A DNA stretch of 64,000 nucleotides, taken from Amaranthus tricolor. Lineage: Eukaryota > Streptophyta > Magnoliopsida > Caryophyllales > Amaranthaceae. The position numbers were made by a program, and so were the translations under genes. This document shows positions 63,501 to 64,000 of the stretch, piece after piece. Position 1 is the first letter of the stretch; each line of letters opens with the position of its first letter. Below the pieces are notes generated by a model. That model was not told the origin of the DNA. It did not search any database and was given only the letters and a program-made list of their open reading frames with translations. The stretch lies in contig NC_080049.1 of assembly GCF_026212465.1 (NCBI RefSeq), positions 23,661,001 to 23,725,000 of the forward strand, given 5' to 3'.

Positions 63501-63877
63501 CCAATGAAGTCTAAAGTCACACGAAAAATTTGCATCGCGTTCATCAGCTTGTTAAACATTCCACCACTCCTATTTGCAGCAAGATAAGACATTATGACAG
63601 CAATAATATAACCATTCAAGCAATCATAGCTGTAGATGGAACTTCTTTGGCGTGCCCAAACCTGCACCAATAGGCTAAATTTGTCGACTCTAAACTTGAT
63701 AAGCAGTCAAGGCCAAAGGCAAATGAACATACAGTTTCAATACCTTCATTAAAACCAAAGCTTTTGTAAGTTCCTCCCAATCATGGAAACTTTCTTTGAC
63801 TAGTGCTCCAAACTCTTCAATAAACATGTCCTCTAAAATGCTGCTGTTGTATACGGGTGTTGGTAACGAAACACCTT
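48520..63877 (-). CDS. NRAP / NOL6 / Utp22 nucleolar RNA-associated protein (5' part outside window)
   Basis: Twenty-two exons in transcript order: 63877-63744, 63661-63502, 59556-59489, 58984-58877, 58784-58669, 55112-54938, 54834-54724, 54643-54565, 54470-54327, 54227-54114, 52691-52570, 52429-52347, 52281-52157, 52091-51956, 51882-51745, 50365-50269, 50177-50052, 49759-49670, 49591-49486, 49206-49064, 48807-48721, 48639-48520. All join in phase with GT-AG to about 859 residues plus stop. Signature runs include [67 protein letters not shown] and the C-terminus [14 protein letters not shown]. The family is an SSU-processome (UTP-C) subunit needed for 18S rRNA maturation in the nucleolus. The full protein is about 1050 aa, so roughly 190 N-terminal residues lie beyond 64000. 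Confidence 0.93.
51241..51429. mobile_element. Stowaway MITE in an NRAP intron
   Basis: The element 51243-51427 starts CTCCGTCCTCTTAAATTTAC and ends AAAAGGGATGAAGGGAG, and it is flanked by TA (51241-51242 and 51428-51429). The CTCC(C)TCCGTCC terminus is characteristic. 185 bp, non-coding. Confidence 0.75.
53320..53860. repeat. AACCAAATTC-type degenerate repeat, copy 2, in NRAP intron
   Basis: Both halves consist of overlapping TTTGCGGTTTGAA, AAACCAATTCAAA, AATCCAAACC and GGTTTGGATTGG variants around an unrelated middle. It is similar in style to 28480-28770. Non-coding. Confidence 0.5.
55535..55735 (-). repeat. Dispersed repeat with GCGGTAACG-type ends, copy 4
   Basis: It shows TTGTATCGTATC, GGTGTAACCGCATC, AAAGGTGTAAAAACTAG, CGACATTTGCATCACC and ATTACCGCAATTGCG, as in the other copies. 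It lies in the NRAP intron 55113-58668. Confidence 0.55.
57192..57862. repeat. Repeat with GCGAGGCGC / GGCGCGCC degenerate ends
   Basis: The left end has GCGCGAGGCGCACCAAGGCG and the right end has CGTGCGAGGCGCAAAAAGGC and CACGCCTAGGCGCGCCTCAAG. This gives inverted, self-similar termini around an AT-rich core that contains a 112-codon minus frame (57346-57684) with no recognised domain. It lies in an NRAP intron. Confidence 0.5.
59700..60385. repeat. Repeat with GTATCCGATACCCG degenerate ends
   Basis: The left end has GGCCGATACGGATACCGGTGCG and the right end has CGTATCCACGTACCTGTATCC and ACCCGTATCCGATACCTGTACCC. The core contains three tandem copies of a GAAGATGAAGGAGGGAATACTTGT-like unit (59816-59880), which produces a Glu-rich frame. 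I see no domain. It lies in the large NRAP intron 59557-63501. Confidence 0.5.
60800..61205. repeat. Dispersed repeat with GCGGTAACG-type ends, copy 5 (diverged)
   Basis: GTTGCCGCAACGTGAAATCCGTTA at the left and GATTGCGATTCGCGTTATAGTCG with GATACCACAACTGTTTCCGCA at the right bracket an AT-rich core. It resembles the other GCGGTAACG-type copies in word content only. Confidence 0.4.
62325..63270 (+). mobile_element. RTE-type LINE 3' part, degenerate, ending in TTG repeats
   Basis: Plus-strand frames give [16 protein letters not shown] and [13 protein letters not shown] near 62350-62460, then broken RT pieces. The C-terminal stretch near 62890-63200 follows the RTE path ([33 protein letters not shown], and a DPNLLG-type ending). 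It closes with GGCATTGTTGTTGTTGTG at about 63268-63285, the TTG-type tail of plant RTE LINEs. The 5' part is missing and there are many lesions. It lies antisense to NRAP in an intron. Confidence 0.82.
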
Positions 63878-63922
63878 CTGATAAATAGTTAGAAAGTCAA
63901 GTCGTTTGACAAAGATAAGTAC

Positions 63923-63939
63923 CAGGCAGTAGCAGTACC
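63923..63939 (-). other. Possible 17 nt NRAP micro-exon
   Basis: The next upstream NRAP exon must end in phase 1. Segment 63939-63923 is preceded by CTTGCAG and followed by GTACTT, and it gives the right phase, encoding VLLLP. The residues do not clearly match the family, so the true upstream exon may lie beyond 64000. Confidence 0.25.
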
Positions 63940-64000
63940 CTGCAAGTCAACTGTTCACTAATAGTAAAGAATCAAAATTGCTTGCTACCTTGGTTCAAAG

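Overview
This is a 64 kb piece of an AT-rich plant nuclear genome. The evidence is four intron-rich eukaryotic genes with GT-AG splicing, plant-type transposons (MULE, Stowaway, TRIM, Ty3, RTE LINE) and plant-like protein sequences. A eudicot is likely; the species cannot be fixed from the sequence alone. Almost all short open frames are noise or transposon debris. The host genes only appear when exons are joined, and I joined them by hand using reading-phase continuity and family similarity recalled from knowledge.

Layout. (1) 1-5.3 kb: no host gene; tandem and foldback repeats and a MULE-type MITE. (2) 5.35-9.85 kb, + strand: AP-3 complex sigma subunit, 7 coding exons, 165 aa. Its introns hold a Stowaway MITE, a probable Copia LTR remnant and a decayed receptor-kinase fragment. 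(3) 11.25-14.82 kb, + strand: a MULE transposon with TIRs and a broken MuDR-type transposase. (4) 15.4-32.2 kb, - strand: a PYROXD2-like FAD-dependent oxidoreductase, 16 exons, 565 aa, with a TRIM retrotransposon, an RTE LINE fragment and a long AT microsatellite in its introns. (5) 32.6-37.05 kb: a nested transposon cluster directly upstream of that gene, with a 402 bp MULE-MITE, a second MULE copy and a 562 bp MITE. (6) 38.2-45.9 kb, - strand: ARL2-type small GTPase (TITAN5/HALLIMASCH family), 5 exons, 185 aa, with a degenerate same-sense Ty3 retrotransposon in its 6.6 kb third intron. (7) 48.5 kb to beyond the right edge, - strand: NRAP/NOL6/Utp22 nucleolar protein, 22 exons seen, about 859 C-terminal residues. 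The 5' part lies outside the window.

The four host genes are ordinary housekeeping functions (vacuolar and endosomal sorting, organellar redox, tubulin-cofactor GTPase, 18S rRNA maturation). I see no operon-like link between them.

The most informative material is the MULE family. Two copies have different target-site duplications but share the same transposase frameshift, then carry different private lesions. One copy carries a long near-perfect hairpin. A second theme is a set of dispersed repeats whose ends are built from degenerate self-similar short words. I found no convincing new biological system; these two points are the best leads.
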